Virus record (IMG/VR): IMGVR_UViG_3300046006_002425
Span: 1-20,859 of that record
Length of the DNA stretch: 20,859 nucleotides
From: a virus
Reading direction: 5' to 3' (one strand)
Shown: one piece after another, positions 1 to 6,632 of the stretch
How the letters are laid out: each line of letters starts with the position of its first letter
Position numbering within the stretch: position 1 is the first letter of the stretch
Notes under the pieces: model-generated
What the model was told of the DNA's origin: nothing
Database searches by the model: none
The model's input: the letters and a program-made list of their open reading frames with translations, nothing else
Translations under genes and position numbers: made by a program

Positions 1-1
1 G

Positions 2-409
2 GCCGGCTTACTGCCCGCCAAGCCGGGGTCTGGATGGGCCAAGGATCCATCCGCAATGCTCCGCGCTCGTTGTATATCCAAAGCGGTTCGCATGCTCGCC
101 CCAGAGGTTGTGGCCGGCATCTACACACCGGAGGAGACCGAGGAGTTTACCCCCGCTCTCACCGAGGTATCGGTAGCTCCCACCAAGAGCTTCGACATCA
201 CCGCCAAGCTTGAAGCCCTGTTCGAGGACCGCGAGCAAGAGGTTAACGCTCTGCTTCTCAAAGCCGGTCGCATTCAGGATGGTCAGACCTTCCGCGATCT
301 CCCCGATGCGGTCGCTTCCAAGTACATCTCCAAGCCGGACCTCATCCTCAGCAAGCTCGCCGTCATCGTCACCCCTGAGATCGCCACCACGGAGGTTTCC
401 AATGGTTGA
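2..409 (+). CDS. Probable single-strand annealing recombinase, C-terminal part (5' truncated)
   Basis: The frame is open from the window edge to the stop at 407-409, so only the last 135 residues are seen; the first ATG in frame, at 56, is probably internal. The visible start reads WAKDPSAMLRARCISKAVRM followed by LAPEVVAGIYTPEE. This resembles the C-terminal core of phage RecT-like and other single-strand annealing proteins, where a Trp-x-x-x-Pro-x-x-Met segment precedes a helix and an acidic tail. Such proteins anneal complementary strands and are usually encoded beside a 5'-3' exonuclease, and the next gene is a PD-(D/E)XK nuclease. The stop overlaps that gene's start by 8 bases (ATGGTTGA). 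The family call rests on this short match and on the neighbour; another conserved phage protein is possible. Confidence 0.5.
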   Translation, partial: AGLLPAKPGSGWAKDPSAMLRARCISKAVRMLAPEVVAGIYTPEETEEFTPALTEVSVAPTKSFDITAKLEALFEDREQEVNALLLKAGRIQDGQTFRDLPDAVASKYISKPDLILSKLAVIVTPEIATTEVSNG

Positions 410-1178
410 TATCATGTACGACATGCCCGCCGCGGATTACCACGAGGCGAAGGCACTCTCGAAGTCTGGTCTCGATCAGTTCCGTAAGTCCCCCGCGCAC
501 TTCCGCTCTTGGCAGGATGGAAAGACCCGCAACGAATCCAGTCCCGCGCTGGAGTTCGGTACCGCTGCCCATTGCGCCGTCCTAGAGCCGGAACGCTTTA
601 TTCTGACCTACAGGATGTTCACTGGTGATCGTCGCACCAAGCAGGGCAAGGAAGACTACCAACTGATCATCGACAACGGACAGATCCCGCTGCCTCAAGA
701 TCAGTGGAACAACCTCACCGGAGCAGCCGATGCGGTTCACGCTCATCCTGCTGCCGCTGGCCTACTGGATGGAATCAAGACCGAGGTCTCCTACTTCGCC
801 GAGTGGTCCGGCATCGAGGTCAAAGCCCGTATCGATGGGATCGGCAAGGATTACATCATCGACCTCAAGACCACCCAGGACGCCTCACCCGCGGCCTTTG
901 CCAAGTCTTGCGCTCAGTTCCGCTACCATGTTCAAGCCGCTTGGTATCAGCGCATCACCGGCATCAACCGGTTCATCTTCATCGCAGTCGAGAAGGAAGC
1001 ACCCTACGGAGTCTGCTGCTACGAACTCGACCAGCAGGCCATCGATCTTGGTAACTCCATTATCGACGAGCAGCTCCGCACGTTTATCGAATGCCAGGAA
1101 CTCAACTCTTGGCCTTGTTACCCTTCCACCACCCAAACACTCTCGCTGCCCGCGTGGGCGGCTCGTCAGTCCGAATAA
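402..1178 (+). CDS. PD-(D/E)XK exonuclease, DUF3799 / exodeoxyribonuclease VIII-like
   Basis: A 258-residue protein. The N-terminus YHEAKALSKSGLDQFRKSP (residues 13-31) is typical of the PDDEXK-like DUF3799 / RecE C-terminal nuclease family. Candidate active-site residues in order are His57 in EFGTAAHCAVLEP, Asp145 in ARIDGI, Asp154 and Lys156 in IIDLKTT, and Gln178-x-x-x-Tyr182 in QAAWY, the RecB-like motif. By family knowledge it resects double-stranded DNA to expose single strands for the annealing protein encoded just upstream. The start at 402 is chosen because GGAGG at 391-395 lies six bases before it and the reading frame overlaps the previous stop; another ATG at 414 is possible. The frame stays open far upstream, but that part is a shadow of the previous gene. 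Confidence 0.85.
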   Translation: MVDIMYDMPAADYHEAKALSKSGLDQFRKSPAHFRSWQDGKTRNESSPALEFGTAAHCAVLEPERFILTYRMFTGDRRTKQGKEDYQLIIDNGQIPLPQDQWNNLTGAADAVHAHPAAAGLLDGIKTEVSYFAEWSGIEVKARIDGIGKDYIIDLKTTQDASPAAFAKSCAQFRYHVQAAWYQRITGINRFIFIAVEKEAPYGVCCYELDQQAIDLGNSIIDEQLRTFIECQELNSWPCYPSTTQTLSLPAWAARQSE

Positions 1179-1203
1179 CAAACATCAACCAACGCACAAT
1201 AAT

Positions 1204-1623
1204 ATGACATTCAAAGTAGATAGAGCATCCGCAGAAGTTAAGCCGTTCGCCGCTCCCGGCGAATACACCGTCACCGTCAACTCCTGCAAGGACGATGGAC
1301 TCGACAAGTCTGGCAACGCCGTCGCAACCCTCCGTTACAAGGGGCCAGCGGGCGAAGTCATCAGCGACCGCTTCGTTCTCAAGGACACCATGATGTGGCG
1401 GCTCCAAGCCCTCATCAGTGCCACCGAAGCTAACATCGCTGATGGAGATGAGTTCGATTTTAGCATTGGAGGGGCTTTCCTCCGATTCCTTCAGGGATTC
1501 GTTGGTCTGTCCCTCGTGATCGTAATCGAGGAGGAGAAGTACACCGACAAGCACGGGGCCGAACAAACGACCTTCCGAGTGCGCCGCATGAAGAAGGTGC
1601 CCGCTGATCTCGACGCCATCTAA
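1204..1623 (+). CDS. DUF669-like, probable single-stranded DNA-binding protein
   Basis: 139 residues. The pattern fits DUF669-type phage proteins: a short N-terminal strand (MTFKVDRA), then PGEYTVTVNSCKDDGLDKSG (residues 18-37), a core strand, and VISDRFVLKDTMMWRLQALI (52-71). The C-terminus has an acidic patch (IEEEKYTDKHG) and a basic strand. DUF669 proteins lie beside phage recombination and replication genes and are thought to bind single-stranded DNA. Here the gene sits between the exonuclease and the helicase, which supports that role by inference. There is no SD site; the start at 1204 follows an A/C-rich leader (1179-1203). Start codons further upstream in the same frame lie inside the exonuclease gene and are not supported. 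Confidence 0.65.
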   Translation: MTFKVDRASAEVKPFAAPGEYTVTVNSCKDDGLDKSGNAVATLRYKGPAGEVISDRFVLKDTMMWRLQALISATEANIADGDEFDFSIGGAFLRFLQGFVGLSLVIVIEEEKYTDKHGAEQTTFRVRRMKKVPADLDAI

Positions 1624-1637
1624 TATCTAAACGAAAG

Positions 1638-1663
1638 CCCCCGGGAGGTGCAGCTCCCGGGGG
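1638..1663. other. Strong hairpin between the DUF669-like and helicase genes
   Basis: CCCCCGGGAG (1638-1647) is perfectly complementary to CTCCCGGGGG (1654-1663) with a six-base loop GTGCAG. No T run follows on the plus strand, so it is not a classical terminator in the direction of transcription. Read on the minus strand it is followed by CTTTCGTTT, which is weakly terminator-like. An RNA processing or stability element is also possible. Confidence 0.7.
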
Positions 1664-1670
1664 TGATCGA

Positions 1671-1684
1671 GTCCCAAACAAACA
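1671..1684 (+). repeat. 14-base leader repeat, copy 1
   Basis: GTCCCAAACAAACA, starting 31 bases before the helicase start codon. An identical copy lies at 8029-8042 before the primase-helicase gene. Both are preceded by a GATCG sequence (GATCGA here, GATCG there). Confidence 0.75.
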
Positions 1685-1701
1685 TAGTCGCAACGAACGC
1701 T

Positions 1702-2823
1702 ATGCAGACCAAAGATCATCCCGAAACCAATTCGACGCAAGCATTTCTGCTTCGTCCCTACCAGCAACGAGCCGTCGAGTGGGCTAAGTCTGGAGCCGAT
1801 GGACTCATCATTGCTCCTGCTGGATGCGGCAAGACCGTCATCGCCTCCTCCATTATCAAGCACTTTGCTCGATGGCCCGAGTGGACCTTCGGATGGCTTG
1901 CTCCTACCCGTGAGACCTGTCAGCAGGCAATCGATTCGCTCATAGCAGTAGGAGTCGATACTTCACGGGTCGAGGTTCGTTGCCCCCATGACTCCGTAGA
2001 TTTCTCCCGTAAAAACCTGATCATCGTCGATGAGGCCAAGCATGCGCCGGCGACCACCTGGCGTAAGATCATCGAGTCCTGCAAAGGACTTCGCTTCGGC
2101 TTTGACGCGACTCCTTGGTCCGATGATCCCGAGCGCAATGAGATCCTTCGTAAGATGTTCCGCGATACCCAGTTCGAGATCCGCCGTGATGAACTGGCCG
2201 GTGTACTCGCTCATGCCACCGTGTTCATGAATGACGCCACTGACCTCCATCTCCAGCAGAAGATCGATGATCAAATCGAGAGGCTGTTCACCGATCGCAA
2301 GAGGTACATGCAAGTGAGTCAGCCCATCCTTCGGGCCATGTGCGCTTGGGAAGCACTCACTGAGATCGGTATCTGTGGCAACAAGCTCCGGAACGGGGTC
2401 GCCATTATGTTGGCCAATGCCTCATCTGCAACTGGACCTACCCTGGTGCTTGTACCGCGGGTAACACTCGGCGAGATGTACGCCAGCAAGATCGAAGGAT
2501 CGATACTGGTGTATTCCAAGATGCCCAAGAAAGCTCGCCGCGAAGCGATGGAAGAGTTCAAGGCAGGGAACGTACGAACCATGATCGCCACCTCGCTGGC
2601 CGATGAGGGTCTTGACCTTCCTAACGTCGAGACATTGATTATGGTATCTGGAGGGCGAAGCGCACAGAAAACCATCCAGCGGGCCAGCCGTGCGCTGCGG
2701 CGGGCACCAGGAAAGGACACTGCCTTCATCCATGACTTCAAGGATACCTTCCATCCTCTGGCTCAGGCTCACTCCAAGAAACGGGTCAGGTGCTACAAGG
2801 AACTTGGATGCACGATCCTATGA
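1702..2823 (+). CDS. Superfamily 2 DNA helicase (DEAD/DEAH-like, DEAK variant)
   Basis: 373 residues with the full motif order of a compact SF2 helicase: Q-motif-like LLRPYQQRAVEWA (16-28), Walker A APAGCGKT (38-45), Walker B IIVDEAKHA with DEAK at 110-113 instead of DEAH, motif III-like FDATP (134-138), then the second RecA fold with TMIATSLADEGLDLP (293-307) and motif VI QRASRALRR (326-334). It resembles UvsW/RadD/RecG-like ATP-dependent translocases that remodel forks and recombination intermediates, consistent with exonuclease and resolvase neighbours. The start at 1702 is chosen over a GTG at 1648, which falls inside a strong hairpin. There is no SD; the leader is A/C-rich. It ends with an ATGA overlap with the next small gene. 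Confidence 0.88.
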   Translation: MQTKDHPETNSTQAFLLRPYQQRAVEWAKSGADGLIIAPAGCGKTVIASSIIKHFARWPEWTFGWLAPTRETCQQAIDSLIAVGVDTSRVEVRCPHDSVDFSRKNLIIVDEAKHAPATTWRKIIESCKGLRFGFDATPWSDDPERNEILRKMFRDTQFEIRRDELAGVLAHATVFMNDATDLHLQQKIDDQIERLFTDRKRYMQVSQPILRAMCAWEALTEIGICGNKLRNGVAIMLANASSATGPTLVLVPRVTLGEMYASKIEGSILVYSKMPKKARREAMEEFKAGNVRTMIATSLADEGLDLPNVETLIMVSGGRSAQKTIQRASRALRRAPGKDTAFIHDFKDTFHPLAQAHSKKRVRCYKELGCTIL

Positions 2824-2957
2824 ACACCGCACTGACTATCATGGGCATGGCAGTCCTTCTGCCACTGTGCGTGATCGCTGGTATCTATGTCGGCCACTCA
2901 ATCACCATCAAGTCTCAACAAACAAAAACCAATGAACAAAACAATCGTAGCCTGTGA
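2820..2957 (+). CDS. 45-residue single-pass membrane protein
   Basis: Its ATG overlaps the helicase stop as ATGA (2820-2823), the junction style used throughout this region. The protein begins MNTALTIMGMAVLLPLCVIA and continues GIYVGHSITI, giving one membrane helix at about residues 4-26 and a polar tail rich in Lys, Gln and Asn. Its last 26 bases overlap the start of the resolvase gene in another frame. The function is unknown. A single hydrophobic helix behind a translationally coupled start argues that it is real, but short length limits confidence. It could regulate translation of the resolvase gene rather than act as a protein. Confidence 0.5.
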   Translation: MNTALTIMGMAVLLPLCVIAGIYVGHSITIKSQQTKTNEQNNRSL

Positions 2958-3387
2958 CCCAGGCGTAAACGGGGGGTTCGCTATCCACACCAAGGACGGC
3001 ATCCTTCTCTTCGCAATGCCCGAGTCGTTGCCCGATATGGCGCAACTCCTCAGCGGATTCAAGGTGGCGGACAGTCACCTATGGATCGAGAAGGTACCCA
3101 AGTTCGTGTCCAAGCTCACACCCTCAGCAAGCGTGGCAACCCTGCACGAGAACTACGGCATAGTCCAAGGACTGGCCTACTCTCAAGGTTACGCGCTTCA
3201 TCGAGTGGAGCCTAAGATCTGGCAGGATCCTCTTGGACTCGGTGGAAAGCGGTCATGCGCCAATTCCGCGGAATGGAAGCGCAAGCTCAAGAGCAAGGCC
3301 CAGGAGTTGTATCCGCAATTAGACGTCACGCTCAAGAACTGTGACGCCCTGCTGGTGCTGCACTACGCACTCGGAGGTGGCCGATGA
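2932..3387 (+). CDS. RuvC-like Holliday junction resolvase
   Basis: 151 residues with an RNase H-like fold signature: NKTIVACDPGVNGGFAI (2-18) carrying the first catalytic Asp9, WIEKVP with Glu53, and DALLVLHYAL with Asp138 near the C-terminus. Spacing and order match RuvC and phage RuvC-like nucleases, which cut four-way junctions made during replication and recombination before packaging. The start at 2932 is chosen because the core begins immediately after it and the leader is the A/C-rich type (CAACAAACAAAAACCA). The open frame extends to 2887 but that part is inside the small membrane gene. The C-terminus overlaps the next gene as ATGA. Confidence 0.82.
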   Translation: MNKTIVACDPGVNGGFAIHTKDGILLFAMPESLPDMAQLLSGFKVADSHLWIEKVPKFVSKLTPSASVATLHENYGIVQGLAYSQGYALHRVEPKIWQDPLGLGGKRSCANSAEWKRKLKSKAQELYPQLDVTLKNCDALLVLHYALGGGR

Positions 3388-3539
3388 GCGACAAAATCAA
3401 GAGCTTCATCGATAGCGGCACCGGCGTGTACAGCATCAGCAAGAAAGAGGCTGGAGAAATTCACAAAGCGGCTAAGAAGGTGAAGAACTATGCGTTCAGT
3501 TACTGGACAAGGAATCGCAAGAACAAGGATGCGAAATGA
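3384..3539 (+). CDS. 51-residue basic hypothetical protein
   Basis: The ATG at 3384 overlaps the resolvase stop (ATGA), with an SD-like GGAGGTGG (3373-3380) just before it. The protein starts MSDKIKSFIDSGTGVYSISK and has a Lys/Arg-rich second half (HKAAKKVKNYAFSYWTRNRK), suggesting nucleic-acid contact or a small helical protein. The stop overlaps the next start as ATGA. I recognise no family. Good translation signals and the tight tandem arrangement support it as a real gene. Confidence 0.65.
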   Translation: MSDKIKSFIDSGTGVYSISKKEAGEIHKAAKKVKNYAFSYWTRNRKNKDAK

Positions 3540-3883
3540 ACATCGAAGAAACCAAAGAAGCCATCCGCGTAATGCAGGCGTTCGTAGATGGGAAGGAAGT
3601 GGAACATCGGTATAACGGAATATGGGTAAAGCTCTATGTACCTCGGTGGGGCTGGGACGACACAAAGTACCGCATCAAACCCACCGCTAAACTCCGCCCG
3701 TGGACTGCGGATGAGGTGCCGCTAGGAATGCAGGCGAGGAATCGTGAATACCCCAAAACACGTTGGTTGATCGACCGCACATCTGGCGAAGAGAACAGAA
3801 AGGATTGGTGTGAAAAATACGAACACTCCATCGACGGTGGTAAAACATGGCTCCCGTGCGGAGTGATGGAGGAATCGAAATGA
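3536..3883 (+). CDS. Conserved phage hypothetical protein (YRIKP-type)
   Basis: 115 residues. The segment WGWDDTKYRIKPTAKLRPWT (about 38-57) followed by ADEVPLG is a pattern I know from many small phage proteins of unknown function, where a Tyr-Arg-Ile-Lys-Pro strand leads to a Trp-Thr-x-x-Glu-Val-Pro turn. The second half contains KTRWLIDR and SIDGGKTWLPC, likely beta-strands; a compact beta protein is inferred. The start overlaps the previous stop, and the end (ESK-stop) overlaps the next start inside a sequence repeated at 4331-4345. No function can be given. Confidence 0.75.
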   Translation: MNIEETKEAIRVMQAFVDGKEVEHRYNGIWVKLYVPRWGWDDTKYRIKPTAKLRPWTADEVPLGMQARNREYPKTRWLIDRTSGEENRKDWCEKYEHSIDGGKTWLPCGVMEESK

Positions 3884-4158
3884 GCAACCAACCAAACCCC
3901 AACGTATTTTTCCGAGGTGAGGACATGGGAATCGGAAACTTTCCAATAAAAGGAGGAACAATCAACGACGGCGGACCAGCGTTTCCGACACCACCGGGAA
4001 TACAACACAACGATGGCCCAACCATGCGCGACCTATTCGCATTGGGTGCGTTGCCAGTAGCGTGGAAAGCATACGAGTCTTTTGATGTTAATACTATTTC
4101 CAAATGTGCCTATCAACTGGCCGACGCAATGCTCAAAGCGAGGGAGAAGGCGAAATGA
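3880..4158 (+). CDS. Conserved phage hypothetical (GGPAFP...MRDLFA motif)
   Basis: 92 residues. DGGPAFPTPPG (30-40) followed by GPTMRDLFALGAL (46-58) is the hallmark of a widespread family of small phage and prophage proteins, usually seen as GGPAFP...GMSLRDYFA. The rest, VNTISKCAYQLADAMLKARE, is a C-terminal helix that also recurs in that family. The function is unknown. The start at 3880 has GGAGGA (3868-3873) upstream and overlaps the previous stop; extending to 3847 would run further into the previous gene. The end overlaps the next gene as ATGA. Confidence 0.8.
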   Translation: MSNQPNPNVFFRGEDMGIGNFPIKGGTINDGGPAFPTPPGIQHNDGPTMRDLFALGALPVAWKAYESFDVNTISKCAYQLADAMLKAREKAK

Positions 4159-4343
4159 AAGACAACCCTCCTCTTATTATATCAATAGCTGTTTCGGTTA
4201 TAATCTCTGTTTTTGCTTCAAACCGAATTGGAGTTGTTGGAGGAATTGATAAAGTACAACAAGAAGCCGTCATCAAAGGCCATGCCGAATGGGTGGCCGA
4301 CACAAGCGGTAAACCTCAGTTTAAATGGAAGGAATCGAAATGA
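4155..4343 (+). CDS. 62-residue membrane-anchored hypothetical
   Basis: Starts at the ATGA overlap at 4155. One hydrophobic helix (LIISIAVSVIISVFA, residues 7-21) is followed by a short soluble domain, EAVIKGHAEWVADTSGKPQF then KWKESK. The tail pattern Ala-x-x-x-Gly-His-Ala-Glu-Trp...Gly-Lys-Pro-x-Phe-x-Trp is common in small phage-encoded proteins of unknown function. Likely an inner-membrane protein with its C-terminal part in one compartment; orientation cannot be decided. The region is visibly more A/T-rich than its neighbours, which may mean separate acquisition. Confidence 0.7.
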   Translation: MKDNPPLIISIAVSVIISVFASNRIGVVGGIDKVQQEAVIKGHAEWVADTSGKPQFKWKESK

Positions 4344-4588
4344 GCGATCATATTCCTGACGCCACGAAAATGATCCACGACACGCCGAGAATGCAATCTG
4401 CACTCTTAGACCATCCTGATGCTGGCTTTGCCAAAATCTGGCAGGTGGGTTGTGACATCGAACGCGGACTTAACGCGGCCAATGAGCGCATCAAGCGGCT
4501 GGAGGAGGCTGGGGATGAGATGGAAAAATATTGCAGTGATTATTACTCCAGCAACAGATGGAACAAAGCCAAGGAGGCCAAGCCGTGA
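4340..4588 (+). CDS. Small coiled-coil hypothetical protein
   Basis: 82 residues. The middle, AANERIKRLEEAGDEMEKYC (about 51-70), is a predicted coiled coil, and the protein ends WNKAKEAKP, a tail I know from many short phage proteins of unknown function. The start at 4340 lies in the ATGA overlap, with GGAAGGA (4327-4333) as SD; the five-codon extension to 4325 would lie inside the previous gene. The stop overlaps the next gene's GTG start. Confidence 0.7.
   Translation: MSDHIPDATKMIHDTPRMQSALLDHPDAGFAKIWQVGCDIERGLNAANERIKRLEEAGDEMEKYCSDYYSSNRWNKAKEAKP
4571..4577 (+). promoter_or_regulatory. Shine-Dalgarno site deciding a GTG start
   Basis: AAGGAGG lies seven bases before the GTG at 4585. 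It supports that non-ATG start over the ATG at 4558, which would need a long overlap with the previous gene. Confidence 0.75.
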
Positions 4589-4812
4589 GTACTATTAAGA
4601 TAGCCGCCTTTATCAAAGAACCGTGGCGGGACGTTGGGTTGGATGCGGAGAAACGAGGGCTTGAAATCTGCAAGCGCAACCAGATTGAGAAACCGGAGGC
4701 CAACATGGTAATGATTATTGGATTGTGCGATATCATAACCAAGCTAGAGCAGGAGAACGACGCTCTCCGCGCCGATCTGCTGCTGTGGGAGAATGGAGGA
4801 CCGTTGCCATGA
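4585..4812 (+). CDS. 75-residue hypothetical with C-terminal coiled coil (GTG start)
   Basis: The GTG at 4585 overlaps the previous stop as GTGA and has a perfect AAGGAGG seven bases upstream. The protein begins MSTIKIAAFIKEPWRDVGLD and ends with a helical heptad segment, ITKLEQENDALRADLLLWEN (about 51-70). A small helical dimer is inferred. I recognise no family and no catalytic motif. It overlaps the next gene as ATGA. Confidence 0.7.
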   Translation: MSTIKIAAFIKEPWRDVGLDAEKRGLEICKRNQIEKPEANMVMIIGLCDIITKLEQENDALRADLLLWENGGPLP

Positions 4813-4922
4813 GCAACACCATCCAATGCGAGCGATGCTTCCGAGTGGCTGTCATCTCCAAGAGCGGAAAAACCTACGTTTGCACGATCTGCGGACATCG
4901 GGAGAAGGTAAGGAAGGCATGA
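4809..4922 (+). CDS. 37-residue zinc-ribbon protein
   Basis: Two CxxC knuckles, Cys7/Cys10 (CERC) and Cys25/Cys28 (CTIC), are separated by 14 residues. This is a minimal zinc ribbon that forms almost the whole protein. GGAGGA (4796-4801) precedes the ATG, which overlaps the previous stop. Zinc ribbons of this kind usually bind nucleic acid or a protein partner; which one cannot be told here. The four well-spaced cysteines and translation signals make it convincing despite its size. Confidence 0.72.
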   Translation: MSNTIQCERCFRVAVISKSGKTYVCTICGHREKVRKA

Positions 4923-5113
4923 ACCCCGCATTCATCTACGTCCACGCATTTAACGGCATCGTTCGCGTAGAAAGTCTGGATACAGCCAAGCACATCGATG
5001 GAAATCCAGAATGGAAACACGTTGCGACAATCAACCCTCACGTTGTTCTGGAGAGCATCTTGAGAGCGACGATCAAAGATCGGAATCAGATCATCAAACA
5101 CCTACTGAGCTAA
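4919..5113 (+). CDS. 64-residue conserved phage hypothetical
   Basis: Starts at an ATGA overlap, with AAGGAAGG just upstream. The C-terminal half, EWKHVATINPHVVLESILRA, matches a recurrent small-phage-protein pattern (Trp-x-His-Val-Ala-Thr-x-x-Pro followed by an amphipathic helix). No function is known to me. It is the last gene of the unbroken chain of overlapping genes that starts at the helicase; the next gene begins after a one-base gap. Confidence 0.7.
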   Translation: MNPAFIYVHAFNGIVRVESLDTAKHIDGNPEWKHVATINPHVVLESILRATIKDRNQIIKHLLS

Positions 5114-5114
5114 T

Positions 5115-5663
5115 ATGTTTAGCCACATTGGAGAACTACCTAAGCATCAGTACGTCTGGGTACGAGACAAGTTCGTATTGAAAGAACCTACCGGGGCAAT
5201 GATTCCTGCTATCTGGTTCTCGTTATCATCAACACCAGGCCGCGCTTGGGGCTGCACCGTGATGCTGGAGTCCGGTGCCATATATCGAGGCTTACCACCT
5301 CACGCCATCGCCTTCAGCACTGACCCAGGTGAGTGGGCCATCGAACAGGCCCAGCGGTGGGATTGTTATGGATGGAAGTTCGCCACAATCGAATACACAT
5401 TCCTGCGAGGCATGGACCTCGCTGCTAAGGTTTGCGGAGGAGAAGTCAACGGATCTTACCTTTTCACCGCCGCGCCAGTGGACGACGGCTTCAGCGATAA
5501 CCCGTCGCAAGCTAAGGAGTTTACCTTCATCCGCACCTACTGCGACAACCTCACGATCCAGCCCACCGACAAGGTGCTGGTCATCGACAAATCATTCTGC
5601 ACCACACCGCCAACTTGGCCTGCCGGGATTGTCCGGTCAGACACCATCTTCTCCTGCGAATAA
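5115..5663 (+). CDS. Conserved phage hypothetical, 182 residues
   Basis: The sequence AMIPAIWFSLSSTPGRAWGC (28-47) then TVMLESGAIYRGLPPHAIAF, followed by RWDCYGWKF and later PSQAKEFTFI, looks like a well-conserved family I recall from several phages, in which all these blocks occur in this order. I know no function. Composition suggests a mainly beta-stranded globular protein with no membrane segment or signal peptide. It starts right after the previous stop (TAATATG) without an SD site, so it may depend on re-initiation. Cys-rich positions (residues 47, 84, 107, 139, 162, 181) show no obvious metal-binding spacing. Confidence 0.72.
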   Translation: MFSHIGELPKHQYVWVRDKFVLKEPTGAMIPAIWFSLSSTPGRAWGCTVMLESGAIYRGLPPHAIAFSTDPGEWAIEQAQRWDCYGWKFATIEYTFLRGMDLAAKVCGGEVNGSYLFTAAPVDDGFSDNPSQAKEFTFIRTYCDNLTIQPTDKVLVIDKSFCTTPPTWPAGIVRSDTIFSCE

Positions 5664-5682
5664 CAATCAAACACCTACTAAC

Positions 5683-6195
5683 ATGAGCACACACATCAAG
5701 ATCGAAAATCAGACCGAAGTCCCTGTCCTTGTTGCTCTTTTTGAGCAGCCCAAATGCAACGATCATCCTACTAGGAGCGCGGTCCTCAAACCGGGCGAGA
5801 GCTGCGACTGGGGCAGCGGCTCCGTACCGCTGGGCAACTACCAGTGCTACGCCGTGATGAGCGGCGATGCATCATCGCACGACGAGTGGGCGTGGCATTT
5901 CCCCGGCATCGCAGAGGTAGTCGCGCCTTTGGAACTAGGATTCAAGTTGTGGCACGAGGGCGACATCGACTGGGCCAATGTTAAGGCTATGAGCAGTGAC
6001 GATCTGAACGCTACGTTCGGATCGGCCTACACCTCGGCCAAGTCATCTACAAAATCATGGAACGGAATGTCTTCCTGCATATTCCATGTCCGCGGCGGTC
6101 CTTCCTGGGTCGAGGAAACGGAACAAGTGGGCATCTATAGGCCGAAGACAGTGGCCTATAATGGCGTTCAGTCCACCCCCATGAAGAGCGAGTAG
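5683..6195 (+). CDS. Hypothetical protein, beta-rich, 170 residues
   Basis: The start at 5683 follows an A/C-rich leader (AATAACAATCAAACACCTACTAAC) with no SD. The N-terminus, HIKIENQTEVPVLVALFEQ, then VLKPGESCDWGSGSVPLGNY, reads like a beta-sandwich of the kind seen in lectin-like or aegerolysin-like proteins: an 'N-x-T-x-x-P-V' strand followed by a 'pG-x-s-x-x-W' loop. This is only a fold impression. The C-terminal third is Ser-rich. It has no signal peptide, membrane segment or catalytic motif. Weak alternatives include a host-takeover protein or a minor virion protein. Confidence 0.65.
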   Translation: MSTHIKIENQTEVPVLVALFEQPKCNDHPTRSAVLKPGESCDWGSGSVPLGNYQCYAVMSGDASSHDEWAWHFPGIAEVVAPLELGFKLWHEGDIDWANVKAMSSDDLNATFGSAYTSAKSSTKSWNGMSSCIFHVRGGPSWVEETEQVGIYRPKTVAYNGVQSTPMKSE

Positions 6196-6202
6196 ATTAA
6201 AA

Positions 6203-6445
6203 ATGAGTCTACTTCAAGAATTAGGGTTGACGAAGGAGTCAATGGCGAAGATGTTGGGACCAGTTCCCGCCTTCAAAGCCCCTGATCCATTGATCTGCCG
6301 GCGGTGGGAAGCTGTTCCAGCAAAGATTCGGGAATCCATTCTAAAGGATAACTCAACATTCACCTACAGAGAGTTGGCCAAGAAATACGGTATCTCGCAT
6401 TCATGCGTATGGAACATCAAGAACAAACAACCAAACAAACAATAG
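6203..6445 (+). CDS. Small helix-turn-helix protein
   Basis: 80 residues. The C-terminal part, TFTYRELAKKYGISHSCVWN (52-71) followed by IKNKQ, is a clear helix-turn-helix of the resolvase/Myb-like type: helix 'YRELAKKYG', turn 'IS', recognition helix 'HSCVWNIKNK'. The N-terminal half is short and Pro-containing. It is likely a sequence-specific DNA-binding regulator, but the target is unknown. The short spacer before it (6196-6202) is A-rich and has no SD. Its end overlaps the next small frame, and a second HTH gene follows at 6633. Confidence 0.72.
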   Translation: MSLLQELGLTKESMAKMLGPVPAFKAPDPLICRRWEAVPAKIRESILKDNSTFTYRELAKKYGISHSCVWNIKNKQPNKQ

Positions 6446-6585
6446 AGGAACTACAACGATGGAAACTGTTATGTCACGAATTGGCCGCATGCTTGGGATG
6501 CGGATGCACAACTCAAACCGGCCTGTGCGTCCAGTGCCACAAAGCACAGAAACGGTATCGAGCGGTCCAGATACCGTTGCAATAG
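6409..6585 (+). CDS. Small Cys-rich, possible zinc-binding protein
   Basis: 58 residues beginning inside the end of the HTH gene. A helix (TIEELQRWKLLCHELAACLG) leads into a cysteine cluster, CGC...GLCVQC, which could hold a zinc ion. The frame competes with an alternative start at 6459 that would extend the next gene upstream and has a GAGGAA-like site before it. I prefer this frame because its residues form a helix plus cysteine knuckles, while the alternative reads as low-information Arg/Pro/Ser sequence. ATGs at 6403 and 6409 are both possible, and neither has an SD. Confidence 0.45.
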   Translation: MEHQEQTTKQTIEELQRWKLLCHELAACLGCGCTTQTGLCVQCHKAQKRYRAVQIPLQ

Positions 6586-6632
6586 ATAAAGAACCAAAGA
6601 AGAAAAAAAGAAAGTATCTCAAACATACATAC

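Noticed and set aside
8-424. 138-residue open frame on the minus strand at the left end
   Set aside because: Antisense to the annealing-protein gene and start of the exonuclease gene; Gly/Leu/Asp-rich shadow sequence with no support.
1638-1663. Rho-independent terminator in the plus direction
   Set aside because: The stem is strong but no T run follows it on the plus strand, and the helicase gene downstream would be cut off; recorded as a hairpin only.
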